Assembly: GCF_964026475.1 (NCBI RefSeq)
Contig: NZ_OZ032151.1
Location: forward strand, 1,178,001 to 1,242,000
Reading direction: 5' to 3'
DNA length: 64,000 bases
DNA from: Candidatus Tisiphia endosymbiont of Nemotelus nigrinus
GTDB lineage: Bacteria; Pseudomonadota; Alphaproteobacteria; Rickettsiales; Rickettsiaceae
Positions 9,439 to 19,057 of this stretch are shown here, piece after piece. Under the pieces are notes generated by a model. The model saw only the letters and a list, made by a program, of their open reading frames with translations, did no database searches and was not told the origin of the DNA. The first letter of the stretch is position 1. Every line of letters begins with the position of its first letter. A program made the translations under genes and the position numbers.

Positions 9439-11244
9439 TTATTCAAGGTCTAAGGCACTAATCCCATGTTGAGTTTTATCCCATTTGAAAGGCGTAAAAA
9501 TAATCTGCCAAATAGCCTTGTAACTTGCTATAGTATGCAGTAAAAAATACAAAGGCCATACCAACAAGACAGTAATATCTAATACTCGAAAATTAGTTAT
9601 TTTTCCTTTTTTGCTCAGTAAGATAAAAAAAGCACTACCATAAAGATATGAGAAAGCAAAAAAACTATTAACTATCCACAAATAATCAATTATAGGCAAT
9701 CTATTAATTTTAATAGTTAGTATTAGAAATGGTAAACAACAAAAACCATAAGAAGAAAGACCAATAAAAATGAAAATAGTAATTATTTGATAAAATTTAA
9801 ATCTTTTATATTTGTCTTTTTGGGCAAGGAATACCAAAAATGTTTGGATAAATCCTTTGATCCAACGAGATCGTTGATTTATCCAACTTATAATATTTAT
9901 AGGTGATTCCTCTAAAGTATAAGAATCAATCATATGAACTTTATAACCAAATGAATATAATCTAATTCCTAAATCAGCATCCTCAGTAACATTATAAGCG
10001 TCCCATAAACCTACTTGTTGTAAGGCGTCAACCTTAAAATGATTGCTAGTTCCCCCAAGAGTTACCGGTAAGTTCATCAAACTTAAAGCTTTCAGAAGAT
10101 ATTTAAACCACAAACAATATTCTATACTAAAAAGCTTAGTTAGTAAATTCTCATTTTCGTTATAAAAATTAAGTTTAGCTTGCAAACACCCATATTCTTC
10201 CGGTAAGTCATCAAAGGCTACTACTGCTTTCAGGAGTTGATCGGGGTCAGGTCTATCTTCCGCATCATATATTACTACATATTTTCCTTTACAATATTGC
10301 ATGGCATAATTAAGAGCTTTGGGCTTAGTTCTAGGTAGACTGAATGGCACTTTAATTAAATGTATATAACAAGGCAATTCATATAGAATTCTTTCCTTGT
10401 TCATCAAATAATCATCTGCTTCAACAATGATTTTGACATCTAATTTATGTTTAGGGTAATTAATATTAGTGATACAACTAATTATCGACTTTAGTTTGCC
10501 TGATTCTTTATATAACGGCAGTAAGATAGTATAAATAGGTAGGGAATCATTGGAGTATATATAACTATTTTTAAAAGCTATATTTGGCGTAATTACCACT
10601 TGGTTAAATAGTATAATTTTCAAAATATTTTGTGAAAAATAACAGATAATATTAATTGTATGAAAAAGATGTTTAAAATTAAGTAATATAGCAAAATATA
10701 CCAAAAAAAATATGACAATTGACTTAGTGTAGCTGATATTTTTTGCTATCATGTATAATGAGATAAATTCAAGAAAATATTTAGATTTAATGATGTTCAA
10801 ATGGCTGAAATTTCGTTCAAGTAGCTGATAAAACTCATTCTTTCTAATCAACTTAATTGGTACGTTATAATATATTGCTGATAACTTCCTTAAATAAGCT
10901 AGGTCATTTATAGCAAGTACCTGATTGCTTTCATCATTCTCATAAATGAAATAACCATTCTGAACATATTGATCAATTTTTGAGTAATCGTAAATCTTAA
11001 CCTGAGTTTCTTGTGTACTTAATCGTGGCAATAGATTATAGTTATACAGAATATCTATAATTATCTCATTACTAACAATTCCTTCTCCGATTATCATATT
11101 AAGAAAATCATTCTCAGCAGTGGTCTCAGCTAATTTAAACTTAATATAGGATATTTGTAAATCAGTAATTAGCTGTTCTTTTACTAAGATATCTAATAAC
11201 TTATCTAAAAATTCTATATTTAGGTTCTTTATATATCCAGCCAT
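9439..11244 (-). CDS. Membrane glycosyltransferase, GT2 (cellulose-synthase-like) with extra N-terminal domain
   Basis: 601 residues. The catalytic part (about 230-480) has the processive GT2 signatures: TILLPLYKES, a DAED nucleotide-sugar/metal motif, TED (VTEDADLG) and QRSRW. Several membrane helices flank it (about 175-215 and 490-590). The first ~150 residues are soluble and mostly helical, and resemble the GspE/MshE-type N-terminal domains sometimes fused to such enzymes; that match is by eye. The likely role is polymerisation or transfer of sugars at the inner membrane to an envelope glycan. It overlaps the upstream gene by 16 bases, indicating translational coupling with a secreted or outer-membrane protein. 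Confidence 0.82.
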   Translation of the reverse strand: MAGYIKNLNIEFLDKLLDILVKEQLITDLQISYIKFKLAETTAENDFLNMIIGEGIVSNEIIIDILYNYNLLPRLSTQETQVKIYDYSKIDQYVQNGYFIYENDESNQVLAINDLAYLRKLSAIYYNVPIKLIRKNEFYQLLERNFSHLNIIKSKYFLEFISLYMIAKNISYTKSIVIFFLVYFAILLNFKHLFHTINIICYFSQNILKIILFNQVVITPNIAFKNSYIYSNDSLPIYTILLPLYKESGKLKSIISCITNINYPKHKLDVKIIVEADDYLMNKERILYELPCYIHLIKVPFSLPRTKPKALNYAMQYCKGKYVVIYDAEDRPDPDQLLKAVVAFDDLPEEYGCLQAKLNFYNENENLLTKLFSIEYCLWFKYLLKALSLMNLPVTLGGTSNHFKVDALQQVGLWDAYNVTEDADLGIRLYSFGYKVHMIDSYTLEESPINIISWINQRSRWIKGFIQTFLVFLAQKDKYKRFKFYQIITIFIFIGLSSYGFCCLPFLILTIKINRLPIIDYLWIVNSFFAFSYLYGSAFFILLSKKGKITNFRVLDITVLLVWPLYFLLHTIASYKAIWQIIFTPFKWDKTQHGISALDLE

Positions 11245-12158
11245 ATTGAAAATATTACTCCTGATATTTTATAACGCTGCTTAATCAGGCTTTTATCGAC
11301 AAAATATCCTATTTGTGTTGTTACACTATTCTTCTTTAGATTACCAAATTTAATCTTTTTTGCAATCGAAAGTTGCTTATATAAAGTTTTATTATAAATA
11401 TTACCGTAATTTGTTCTATTGTAATATTTAGCAAAGCTTACTAACATGATACCATTTTGAAATTCAACGCCCTTAGATATTGAAAAGCTATAATGGCTTC
11501 TTTTGCCATATGGATTATTTAGGTCTTGTCCAAAGCTCAAAATACCTTCAGCAAATACTGAAGTTTCACCTAAAATTGTCTTAATTTTTTTGGATATTGC
11601 TGATAACAATAATAATTCATAAGAAAATAGCTGCTCGCAACCATCTTGAGCCATATATATTCTTGGCTGCACAGAGACTACCCGACTAACATCCTGAAAG
11701 AGCCTAATTTTATAAAATATACCAATTTCTTTATTGTCAGATAGGTAGTGCATATCATTACTTCCCTGAAATTTATTTTCTTTATAAAGCAATTGAATAC
11801 CTAAATTTTGGTTGTTATTAACACCATATTCGATAGCAAAAATTCTCATTAATTGGTCTTGGTATGAAGATATTTCTCTTGAAGTGCGTTCTAAGGATTG
11901 AATTTGGTAAAATAACTTATTATACAGAGCGGATGAATTATTAACTAACTTGATACGTTCTTTTAAATCTGCTAATTTACACTGAATTTGTATAAAAAGA
12001 TCAGCTCTTATTTGCTTAATATTCTCAGAATTTTTGTTACTATTAGCAATAGTAGCCATATATCTGTACTTACCTGCATCAATTAACCAAGCTGATCCAT
12101 AAGCATTATTTACTATGGAAATTATACACAATAATATAAAGATGATAGTTGTTCTCAC
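11229..12158 (-). CDS. Predicted exported, probably outer-membrane protein coupled to the GT2 gene
   Basis: 309 residues with a signal peptide (MRTTIIFILLCIISIVNNAYGS, cleavage after AYG). A helical stretch at about 45-105 is followed by beta-strand-like alternation to the end (ISGVIFSIWLDI). This suggests a periplasmic helical part and a small outer-membrane barrel. No named family is recognised. Because its gene overlaps the GT2 gene, it may be the outer-membrane exit or partner for that enzyme's product; this is inference from position only. Confidence 0.65.
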   Translation of the reverse strand: MRTTIIFILLCIISIVNNAYGSAWLIDAGKYRYMATIANSNKNSENIKQIRADLFIQIQCKLADLKERIKLVNNSSALYNKLFYQIQSLERTSREISSYQDQLMRIFAIEYGVNNNQNLGIQLLYKENKFQGSNDMHYLSDNKEIGIFYKIRLFQDVSRVVSVQPRIYMAQDGCEQLFSYELLLLSAISKKIKTILGETSVFAEGILSFGQDLNNPYGKRSHYSFSISKGVEFQNGIMLVSFAKYYNRTNYGNIYNKTLYKQLSIAKKIKFGNLKKNSVTTQIGYFVDKSLIKQRYKISGVIFSIWLDI

Positions 12159-12313
12159 CTAAATAGCAACTAATAATTTAAATTTACTAGAATACAACCT
12201 ATTATAAATTTAGTAAAATTAAATAAAGTTAATAAGCAGATATTTTAGTAGCTCACCTTATGCATAATCCACACGGCAATTTAAAAATTGCAGAAAAGTA
12301 CAAGGCGCTATTG

Positions 12314-12467
12314 CTGTTAACAAAGCTTATTTAACTGATGAATTAATGGATTTTTTAGCGAAAATTAATAAGATTTTTGCCGGAATAGTATACCTATTTC
12401 AAAAAAATCTTATTAATTTTCGCTAAAAAATCCATTAATTCATCAATCAAATAAGCTTTGTTAACAG
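12314..12467. repeat. ~155-bp palindromic element, symmetric copy (arm A on both sides)
   Basis: CTGTTAACAAAGCTTATTT at the left is matched by AAATAAGCTTTGTTAACAG at the right. Nearly the whole length pairs (GATGAATTAATGG, TTAGCGAAAATTAATAAG and their inverses), with a short centre. Related copies lie at 19429, 41723 (half) and 62217. The rest of 12159-12313 holds nothing I recognise. Confidence 0.85.
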
Positions 12468-13604
12468 CAATTATCTTTTATCTAAATTTTCAAAAAAATA
12501 AAAATATTTATCTAAATAACAAAACAACGTTTTTGTTGAATAAGTTTATGGCATACTTCAAGTAGTTTACGCATGCATGCAACTATAGCAACCTTTTTAG
12601 GTTTAAAATTGTTAACAAGCCTATCATATAAAGCTTTCAAATATTGAAAACCATTTTTGACACCGTTTTTACCAGCCAATACCGCCATATATAAAGCATA
12701 TCGTGGTATTTTTCTGCCACCTCTAATAAATCTTCGTCCTTGCTTATTACCACTATCACGGGCATAAGGAGCTATCCCTACAATTGCTGACAATTCATTA
12801 CTACTATAATTTTTATTCCCTAATTCAGGTAAAAAACTAATTAGTTTTTTAGCTACGCATTTACCAATACCAGGCACACTCTCTAATATTTTTACCTTCT
12901 CTTTCAACTCTTCTGACTCATCTATTACTTCACTTAATTTTTTATCAAGCTCAGCTATTTCATTCTGTAAAAATTTAATGAGCTTTTCTATACTCTTTTT
13001 ATCAATACCATCAATACTATGATGTAGCCTCTTCTTTTCATTGCTAAGCATTAATACTAAATCTTCTCGCCTTTGCTGATATCTCTTCAAAGTATCGGAT
13101 TCAACTTGATATAAATAATTAGCTGAAAGCTGCATCTTATCGCCATAATATGCTAATTTAAATGCGTCCTTCTTATCAGTTTTACACAAATTCACCGATT
13201 TACTAATGAATTAAAGCTATATGTATTGACTTTATGTACCTGTTGTTTATTATTATACAATTTTTGGCAAATATCCGCTTCATAACCTCCAGTAGGTTCA
13301 CATACTATTAGCTTAATTTCTTGTTCTTTTGTTAATTTTATCAGTTCTTCATGCCCTAACTTATCGTTGGAAAAACGATTATATATCGGTTTATTGTTAG
13401 ACTCATATAAACATATATCTAACCATTTTTTACTTACATCTAGACCTATTATTTTACTCATGATATAATCTCCTTCATCTTATTGTGCAAGGCTGCTGTT
13501 TCCAGCACCTTCTGCAATTTGTTCAAAGCAAACTTTGTAAGAGGGTACTTATTCTGTTTACGACTATTTCAGTCCAGTGTCTATCAAGTCACCCTCTTAC
13601 AATT
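12468..13604 (-). mobile_element. IS110-family element inserted in a composite palindromic repeat
   Basis: The left neighbour is the 155-bp palindrome ending GTTAACAG. The right neighbour is ACTTATATCATAATTTAAAG of the 40-bp palindrome. At 19.6 kb these two sequences adjoin directly (GTTAACAG-TGTCTAGAC-ACTTATATC), so the ~1.1 kb between them here is the inserted element. There are no terminal inverted repeats, as expected for IS110. The right boundary is uncertain by about 30 bases, because AGTGTCTA also occurs at 13576-13583. The non-coding stretch before the transposase (13462-13604), with GTAAGAGGGT and its inverse ACCCTCTTAC, is where an IS110-type bridge RNA could lie. Confidence 0.65.
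12512..13461 (-). pseudogene. IS110-family transposase, frameshifted
   Basis: Two consecutive minus-strand frames make up one transposase. The first (13461 to ~13195) has the DEDD start IGLDVSKKWLD and EPTGGYE. The second (13195 to 12512) continues with NLCKTDKKDAFKLAYYG, a coiled coil, and the Transposase_20 part with ESVPGIGKCVAKKLISFLPE. The frames part within GTAAATCGGTG near 13195-13203. One added A would give the family-like reading FNSLVKSVNLCKTDKKDA. The reading frame is therefore broken by a single-base loss in an A-run, and the element is probably dead unless frameshifting occurs. Confidence 0.85.
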
Positions 13605-13638
13605 ACTTATATCATAATTTAAAGATATAAGTGTCTAG
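13605..13638. repeat. 40-bp palindrome family (copy 2, left end lost to IS110)
   Basis: ACTTATATC...GATATAAGTGTCTAG as in the copy at 19592, but without the leading CTAGAC, which is replaced by the IS110 end. Confidence 0.75.
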
Positions 13639-13645
13639 CAACAAA

Positions 13646-13810
13646 TTGTAAATAAAACACTCAAATTTCCTATAATTTATTCAATCTACCACTGTAGTAC
13701 TAGATGTATCATTAAAATTAAAACTCACTGTTTGCTTTGTCGTTGCTAAAGTAGCTCCGCTTCCAATGATAATATTCTTTCTTGACAAAATATTTGTGGG
13801 TAAAAGTAAG
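13646..13810 (-). pseudogene. Short remnant of a repetitive, autotransporter-like coding sequence
   Basis: On the minus strand an open stretch reads KNIIIGSGATLATTKQTV and then SFNFNDTSSTTVVD before a stop. This composition is like passenger regions of rickettsial surface antigens. No start or barrel is present. The flanking ~50 bases (CACTCAAATTTCCTATAATTTATT and on) recur at about 41688-41720 next to another palindrome. Assignment is by composition only. Confidence 0.3.
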
Positions 13811-13811
13811 G

Positions 13812-13858
13812 CTAATAGATTGGAGATAAGGATATACTTCTTATCTCCAATCTATTAG
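13812..13858. terminator. Perfect 19-bp-arm hairpin at the end of holA
   Basis: CTAATAGATTGGAGATAAG (13812-13830) is the exact inverse of 13840-13858. The right arm overlaps the holA stop codon. Likely terminator of the minus-strand rne-lptE-holA operon. Confidence 0.7.
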
Positions 13859-14835
13859 GAATTAGCTTTAACATAAATTTGTTGATATATATCAAAACCA
13901 GCTGGATTTAGCTTATAATCAATTTCTGCTTGCTGCAAATGTTTCAGCGTTGTAATGCAATCATCTAATTTAAGCTTATTTACAGCTTTTTTAAAATTTG
14001 GCACATATTTGTAGAAAATTGGTGGAGATAGCGATTTTATAGCCATATCTATAGCAACACCAGTTTCTAATTTACTCAATACGGTGTATAAATTCAGATA
14101 ATATCTGATTAATGCTCTGATAATTAGCACTTCATTAATATTTTGTTGTTTTAACTTATTGAATTCTTGTAAAAAGTTATCAGTATCCCTTGAGGAAAAA
14201 TAAGCACATAAATTATCCCCATTTCCCATAAAATCATCACTAACTACCTGCCGCGCATTATCTAAGGTAATTTGCTCTTTATCAAATGTAAAATTTATTA
14301 ATTTATCAATTTTACTAACTATTGTTTGGTGATCACCTTTTAGACAAGATATTAAATAGTCCATAGCATCTTGTCTTATAACCTTACCCACAATATTACA
14401 TTTATGTAATATTATCTTAGTAACTTTTTGTTCATCATCATGATAACAAGCTAGAGACGCTAAATAAGTTTCAGTTTCAAAGAATTTACGTATGCTAGAA
14501 GCAGTTGATAATTCATCAGCAATAAACACTAAGAAATGTAATGAATCTTTACTAAGAGCCAATTTTAAAGATTTATCTATAGATTCACCAACTGACCTTA
14601 CTAGAATCAATTGTTTCTGCATAAAGAAATTTTGGGTATTAACTAAAGTATCAAGCGCTTGAGATTTAACATCTGAATATTCTATAGAGGTTTTTAATAA
14701 ATCAAATTTCTTCAACAAAGTCTTACAAACTTTATCTATATACCCCTTATCTGGCCCATAAAGTAACAGAGCTTTAATTTGCCTGTTATCTATCTTATCA
14801 AGTAGCTGAATAATTTGTGATAGGTAGAACTTCAT
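13855..14835 (-). CDS. holA: DNA polymerase III subunit delta
   Basis: 326 residues, the usual HolA length. The delta subunit loads the beta clamp as part of the clamp-loader complex in replication. Typical features are the N-terminal ALLLYGPDKGYIDKVCKTLL (a Walker-like region without a working ATP site), then a helical middle with KGDHQTIVSKIDKLINF and a C-terminal collar helix region. It starts inside lptE (38-base overlap), so the two are translationally linked. This order, downstream of lptE, is conserved in many proteobacteria. Confidence 0.85.
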   Translation of the reverse strand: MKFYLSQIIQLLDKIDNRQIKALLLYGPDKGYIDKVCKTLLKKFDLLKTSIEYSDVKSQALDTLVNTQNFFMQKQLILVRSVGESIDKSLKLALSKDSLHFLVFIADELSTASSIRKFFETETYLASLACYHDDEQKVTKIILHKCNIVGKVIRQDAMDYLISCLKGDHQTIVSKIDKLINFTFDKEQITLDNARQVVSDDFMGNGDNLCAYFSSRDTDNFLQEFNKLKQQNINEVLIIRALIRYYLNLYTVLSKLETGVAIDMAIKSLSPPIFYKYVPNFKKAVNKLKLDDCITTLKHLQQAEIDYKLNPAGFDIYQQIYVKANS

Positions 14836-15340
14836 TTTTAATGCTATTTTGTTTAAAATACAAAATTAATCTTTCCAGTATCTCAACCGCCCCTTGCTTT
14901 GCAAGTTCTTCCAATGCTTTCTCATTATCTATATAGCTATGATAAGGCGAAGAAGCTGTACTATAAGAGGTTATATGGCGAAATGTACCTGAAGTAACTG
15001 GTTGATTAGTTATAATATCAATTAACCTATATTGAATAGTTTGACTTACTGCTTCTCTTAACACATCAGAATTCTTCTGAATAATAAGCGGTAAACTTTT
15101 GTTGGTAAATTTTACCTTCAATAAATACTTTGTTGTTGATATTGTAGATTTTGGTAAAATACTAGATAAATAGTAACAAAATTCTGCACCTCCAATAGAG
15201 TCTATTGGCTCAATTTCAATAGCACTTAATTGGTTTAATTCCTGTGGACTGTAATTATTACTATACACAGGTCTTAAAGTACAAGAGGTACATAAAAATA
15301 AGCAGACAATTAATAATAAATTCAAGCCGCTATTTATCAA
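14798..15340 (-). CDS. lptE: LPS assembly lipoprotein LptE
   Basis: 180 residues with a lipoprotein signal ending in LCTSC, so the mature protein begins at the cysteine near residue 20 and is anchored to the outer membrane. LptE plugs the LptD barrel and helps deliver LPS to the cell surface. The following TLRPVY motif and the mixed alpha/beta body fit the family. The start is TTG, overlapping the rne stop (TTGA), with GGAG seven bases upstream. It overlaps holA at its 3' end, which supports the identification by synteny. Confidence 0.8.
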   Translation of the reverse strand: MINSGLNLLLIVCLFLCTSCTLRPVYSNNYSPQELNQLSAIEIEPIDSIGGAEFCYYLSSILPKSTISTTKYLLKVKFTNKSLPLIIQKNSDVLREAVSQTIQYRLIDIITNQPVTSGTFRHITSYSTASSPYHSYIDNEKALEELAKQGAVEILERLILYFKQNSIKNEVLPITNYSAT

Positions 15341-17505
15341 CTATTAGCTCCTTCTTGTTTAGTTCCCTCCTGGGATTGTCCTCTATCATTTTCATCCACT
15401 TTGTTTTTATTATAATTACGTCTTCTAGCAGGACGAGTATAATTTGATTTCTTATCAAGATATTTACGATTTGACTTAATGGTATCAATACCATTTGTTC
15501 CATTATCTAACTCATTGTCTACTACTTTATTGTCTAGTACAACATTATTAACTTGTTGACTAACGACAACTTCCCCTTTATCAATTTTTACCGTTATATT
15601 TTTATTTAACTCACTGCTAGTTTCTAACTTATCAGATGTTTTCCATTTCTGCTTCTTCCTATTAGTATTTAAATTAGTAGGTGGCTCTTTACTAATCTTT
15701 TCTTCTTGATAATTAGAGGACTGATTTTGAATTAATGGTTTACTAGCAGTCCCGGCATGGCTAGATTTTTTTGGCAATTTTATTTTTTCAATTGAATAAT
15801 TATCAGAAGTAGCAGACGAATCAACGTGAAAATTTAACTTTAAATTATATTTTTCTTCAATTAAAGCTATTTCTGAACGCTTATTATTCAGTAAATAAAT
15901 AACTGAATGAATATTAGCAAAAATATTTACTAAATCGATATTTTCATTAAAAATTTCATTCTCTACCGTACGTAAAATTAACATAGCATTTGACTCATCA
16001 GCCCTAACAAGTCCTTTGCCGTTACAATAGGAACAAATCGATGAATTTGATTCCAAAAATGATGGTCTTAATCTTTGACGAGACATTTCAAGCAAACCAA
16101 ATTGGCTAATATTAGCAGTTTGAATTCTTGCCCGATCCCTACTTAGAAACTCTTTAAAAGATCTTTCAATAATCCTACGATTTCTAGTATCATACATATC
16201 GATAAAATCAATAACCACTAAGCCTGATAAATCTCTTAATTTAATTTGTCTAGCAATTTCTCTGGCAGCTTCTAAGTTGGTCTTTAATGCCGTTTCTTCA
16301 ATATTTCTTTCAGCAATTGCTCTGCCTGAGTTAACATCAATTGAAATAAGTGCTTCTGTTGGGTTTATTACTATATACCCACCAGAAGGTAACGCAAAAA
16401 CTGGTTGATATAGCTTTGCTAGCTGTTCCTCAACAACAAATTTTGTAAAAATTGGTATTTTATTTCTGTATTCTTTGAGCTTACCGAGATCTGTAGGTAA
16501 TATATCCCTCATGAATTTCACAGCATTTTGATATGACTCATTACCTTGTATGATTAACTCTTTAACAGTATGATCACACATATCACGTATGACCTTTTGA
16601 ATTAACCCATCTTCTTCATGTATAAAACAAGGGGCTATAGATTTAAGGGTACTCTCTCTAATTGTATTCCATAATCTTACTAAATAATCATAATCTCTTT
16701 TTATGTCTAAAGTAGTACAGCCAGCACCAGCAGTACGAATTATGATACTTGATGCAGTACTGCTATTGCCTGAAGTTATTTTACTAACTATATTCTTAAG
16801 CCTTTTTCGTTCATCAGCATTGGATATCTTACGTGATACACCATTCTGCAAGGGAGTATTAGGCATTAAAACACAATATTTCCCAGCAAGAGACATAAAC
16901 GTCGTAAACGACGCCCCTTTATTACCTCTTTCCTCCTTAGTAACTTGTACAAGCAGAACCTGACCTTTCTTTATTACTTCTTGAATTTTATATTGCTTTT
17001 GTTTATTAGCTTCCTCTTTATCACTTTTTTCTACACTTATTGTTTCAATGTCATTATCCAAAACATCTAAATTAAATTCTACCTGAATTTTTTCGTCCAC
17101 TAATCTTTCTATAGCATTTAAATCAATTTCTTCACTGTCTATTATTGGATTATAATCTCTCTTTGTTTCAGATTCTACAAGATCATCTTGGGTAATATCT
17201 GAAAGAGAAATTTCTTGTAGCTTATTTATAGAAGGCAAAGATTTAAGATCAGATGCTGGTATATTATAATAATATGGGCTAATTTCAGTGAAAGGTAGAA
17301 ACCCACTCTTGTCCGGACCGTAGTCAATAAAGGCCGCCTGCAAAGCAGGCTCAACCCTTATAACTCTTGCAAGATATATATTACCCTTGTTTTGTTGTTT
17401 TGTCGCAGTTTCATATTCAATATCTTCAATATTGTTATTCTGATTTAGTAATACTACCCTTGTTTCATTAGGAAAGTTAGCATCAACTATAATTTTCTTA
17501 CTCAT
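15337..17505 (-). CDS. rne: Ribonuclease E/G family endoribonuclease
   Basis: 722 residues. The catalytic half carries an S1-like start (GNIYLARVIRVEPALQAAF, IDYGPDKSGFL). The DNase I-like site contains IDVNSGRA and VVIDFIDM, with the catalytic aspartates. CSYCNGKG is the Zn-link cysteine pair that joins dimers. An acidic insert (residues about 85-165) sits within the S1 region. The last ~200 residues are disordered, rich in Lys/Asn/Ser, and end in Arg-rich stretches (RPARRRNYNKNK) that may bind RNA, shorter than the E. coli scaffold. It processes rRNA and tRNA precursors and turns over mRNA. First gene of rne-lptE-holA. Confidence 0.93.
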   Translation of the reverse strand: MSKKIIVDANFPNETRVVLLNQNNNIEDIEYETATKQQNKGNIYLARVIRVEPALQAAFIDYGPDKSGFLPFTEISPYYYNIPASDLKSLPSINKLQEISLSDITQDDLVESETKRDYNPIIDSEEIDLNAIERLVDEKIQVEFNLDVLDNDIETISVEKSDKEEANKQKQYKIQEVIKKGQVLLVQVTKEERGNKGASFTTFMSLAGKYCVLMPNTPLQNGVSRKISNADERKRLKNIVSKITSGNSSTASSIIIRTAGAGCTTLDIKRDYDYLVRLWNTIRESTLKSIAPCFIHEEDGLIQKVIRDMCDHTVKELIIQGNESYQNAVKFMRDILPTDLGKLKEYRNKIPIFTKFVVEEQLAKLYQPVFALPSGGYIVINPTEALISIDVNSGRAIAERNIEETALKTNLEAAREIARQIKLRDLSGLVVIDFIDMYDTRNRRIIERSFKEFLSRDRARIQTANISQFGLLEMSRQRLRPSFLESNSSICSYCNGKGLVRADESNAMLILRTVENEIFNENIDLVNIFANIHSVIYLLNNKRSEIALIEEKYNLKLNFHVDSSATSDNYSIEKIKLPKKSSHAGTASKPLIQNQSSNYQEEKISKEPPTNLNTNRKKQKWKTSDKLETSSELNKNITVKIDKGEVVVSQQVNNVVLDNKVVDNELDNGTNGIDTIKSNRKYLDKKSNYTRPARRRNYNKNKVDENDRGQSQEGTKQEGANS

Positions 17506-17531
17506 TAATTTTTTACTCGCAAATTTCCAGG

Positions 17532-17565
17532 TAATATTGCTAGGATATGTAAACTTAGCAATATT
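17532..17565. promoter_or_regulatory. Inverted repeat upstream of rne
   Basis: AATATTGCTA and its inverse TAGCAATATT are separated by about 14 bases, just before the rne start codon region. In other bacteria the rne 5' leader carries hairpins used for autoregulation; that role here is only a possibility. Apart from this, 17506-17854 is AT-rich and shows nothing clear. Confidence 0.3.
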
Positions 17566-17854
17566 AAAAAATATCTATTTATTATAACAATATTTAATAT
17601 TAAGTTTTAAATTGAGAAAACATTTATACTTAAAGTACACTAACCTAAACAAATAACTATAACTTAGAAATTTCTTAACTATTTTACGCAAATCCGCTGT
17701 TCTATAAATCTAAATTTTATTCATGGTTATAATAAAATTAATTAGACAAATTTTAATGAATAAGCTAATGTACTCTTGGTTACACAAACTTCTTAAACGT
17801 CTCTCTATTAAGAAATTTATATACGATGTAATCTAGTTTAGCAAACAATTATTT

Positions 17855-19015
17855 ATGACCAAAAATAATCATTTAAAAACAGCTTTGCTATTGTTTGTTA
17901 GTGTATTTCTTTTTGCATGTATTACTTACATCAATGCACTAGTAATACCAGATTTTTTAGTAAGTAAAGGTCTATCTGGAGAGCAACTAGACCATATCGA
18001 ATCAATCGAAATGTTAGGTTATATAATAGCTGGTTTATTCTTAACTCCATTAATTAATAAAATCAGTGATAACAAAACTACCATTGTTAGTCTAGTCTTA
18101 CTGATAATAGGTATATTAAACCTAATTATGATTAAGGATTACACCCTCCTTAAAATCAATTTCATTGTAATGGCATCTGCCTACTACACCTACATAACCA
18201 CAACTATCATCAAAATAGTGGAGTTAACCAATAACTATAAATACTATAAATATTTTGCTCTTATTGTCTTTTCCTTGTTATGGATAGCTGGACAGTTTAC
18301 CGTTGATTTACTAGCTGGATTTCTAGAATCAGCGATAAATGGGCTATTATTATGTACATTACTTTATAGCTTCATTATTATAACTTGCTTACAAAGAGAG
18401 AATATTAACAAAAATACAACTTTAGTTTCTAGATTTTCATTCTTAATTGAGAATATAGAATTACAGGTTCTAACAGGCTTTATGGTATCTTACATTACTT
18501 TTGATATATTGTGGTATTATGAAGAATTTGCTTTAGAGAAACACTTTCCTGTATCAAAAATAGACACTATTACCCATTATACTCTTATAAGTATATTTTT
18601 CTTGATATCGCCTGTCGTTTTATCATTAAAAATAATCAACAAATATCTTGCTAATTTAATATTGATAGTTATCCTCTTAGCCAGTTTTATTCTTTTACCA
18701 AATTATGGAGTAACTTTAATAGGCAACATCTATATCCTTTCTACAATTGGCGTATGTTTATGTGCTATTTTTATTTGTAATATATTAATATTATCCGGTA
18801 AATTTGAAGCCCAAGATTTGAGAACCGCACTGGCAATATATTTTACTATGTGTGCTATTGGTATGTATTCTGGAGCTTTATCTTCTTATATATCTCATGG
18901 GCTTTATGATGGACAAGGTTTTCTATTCTCTACATATAGTGTTGTTGGAACTTTTGTACTTTATTATTCTTGGTATTTTTTTAGACGAAAATTATATAGA
19001 TTGCACGTCAATTAG
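17855..19015 (+). CDS. Major facilitator superfamily transporter
   Basis: 386 residues with about 12 hydrophobic segments and an MFS-like beginning (ALVIPDFLVSKGLSGEQL, then GYIIAGLFLTPLINKISDNK where the loop-2 motif lies). Charged loops are short and the protein ends in FFRRKLYRLHVN. Inner-membrane transporter of unknown substrate. It is not closely related to the ProP-like copies further right. It stands before yraN on the same strand with a 42-base gap. Confidence 0.75.
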   Translation: MTKNNHLKTALLLFVSVFLFACITYINALVIPDFLVSKGLSGEQLDHIESIEMLGYIIAGLFLTPLINKISDNKTTIVSLVLLIIGILNLIMIKDYTLLKINFIVMASAYYTYITTTIIKIVELTNNYKYYKYFALIVFSLLWIAGQFTVDLLAGFLESAINGLLLCTLLYSFIIITCLQRENINKNTTLVSRFSFLIENIELQVLTGFMVSYITFDILWYYEEFALEKHFPVSKIDTITHYTLISIFFLISPVVLSLKIINKYLANLILIVILLASFILLPNYGVTLIGNIYILSTIGVCLCAIFICNILILSGKFEAQDLRTALAIYFTMCAIGMYSGALSSYISHGLYDGQGFLFSTYSVVGTFVLYYSWYFFRRKLYRLHVN

Positions 19016-19057
19016 AGATGATTATAATATCCTGAATTGAGGTAAATCATAATTATT

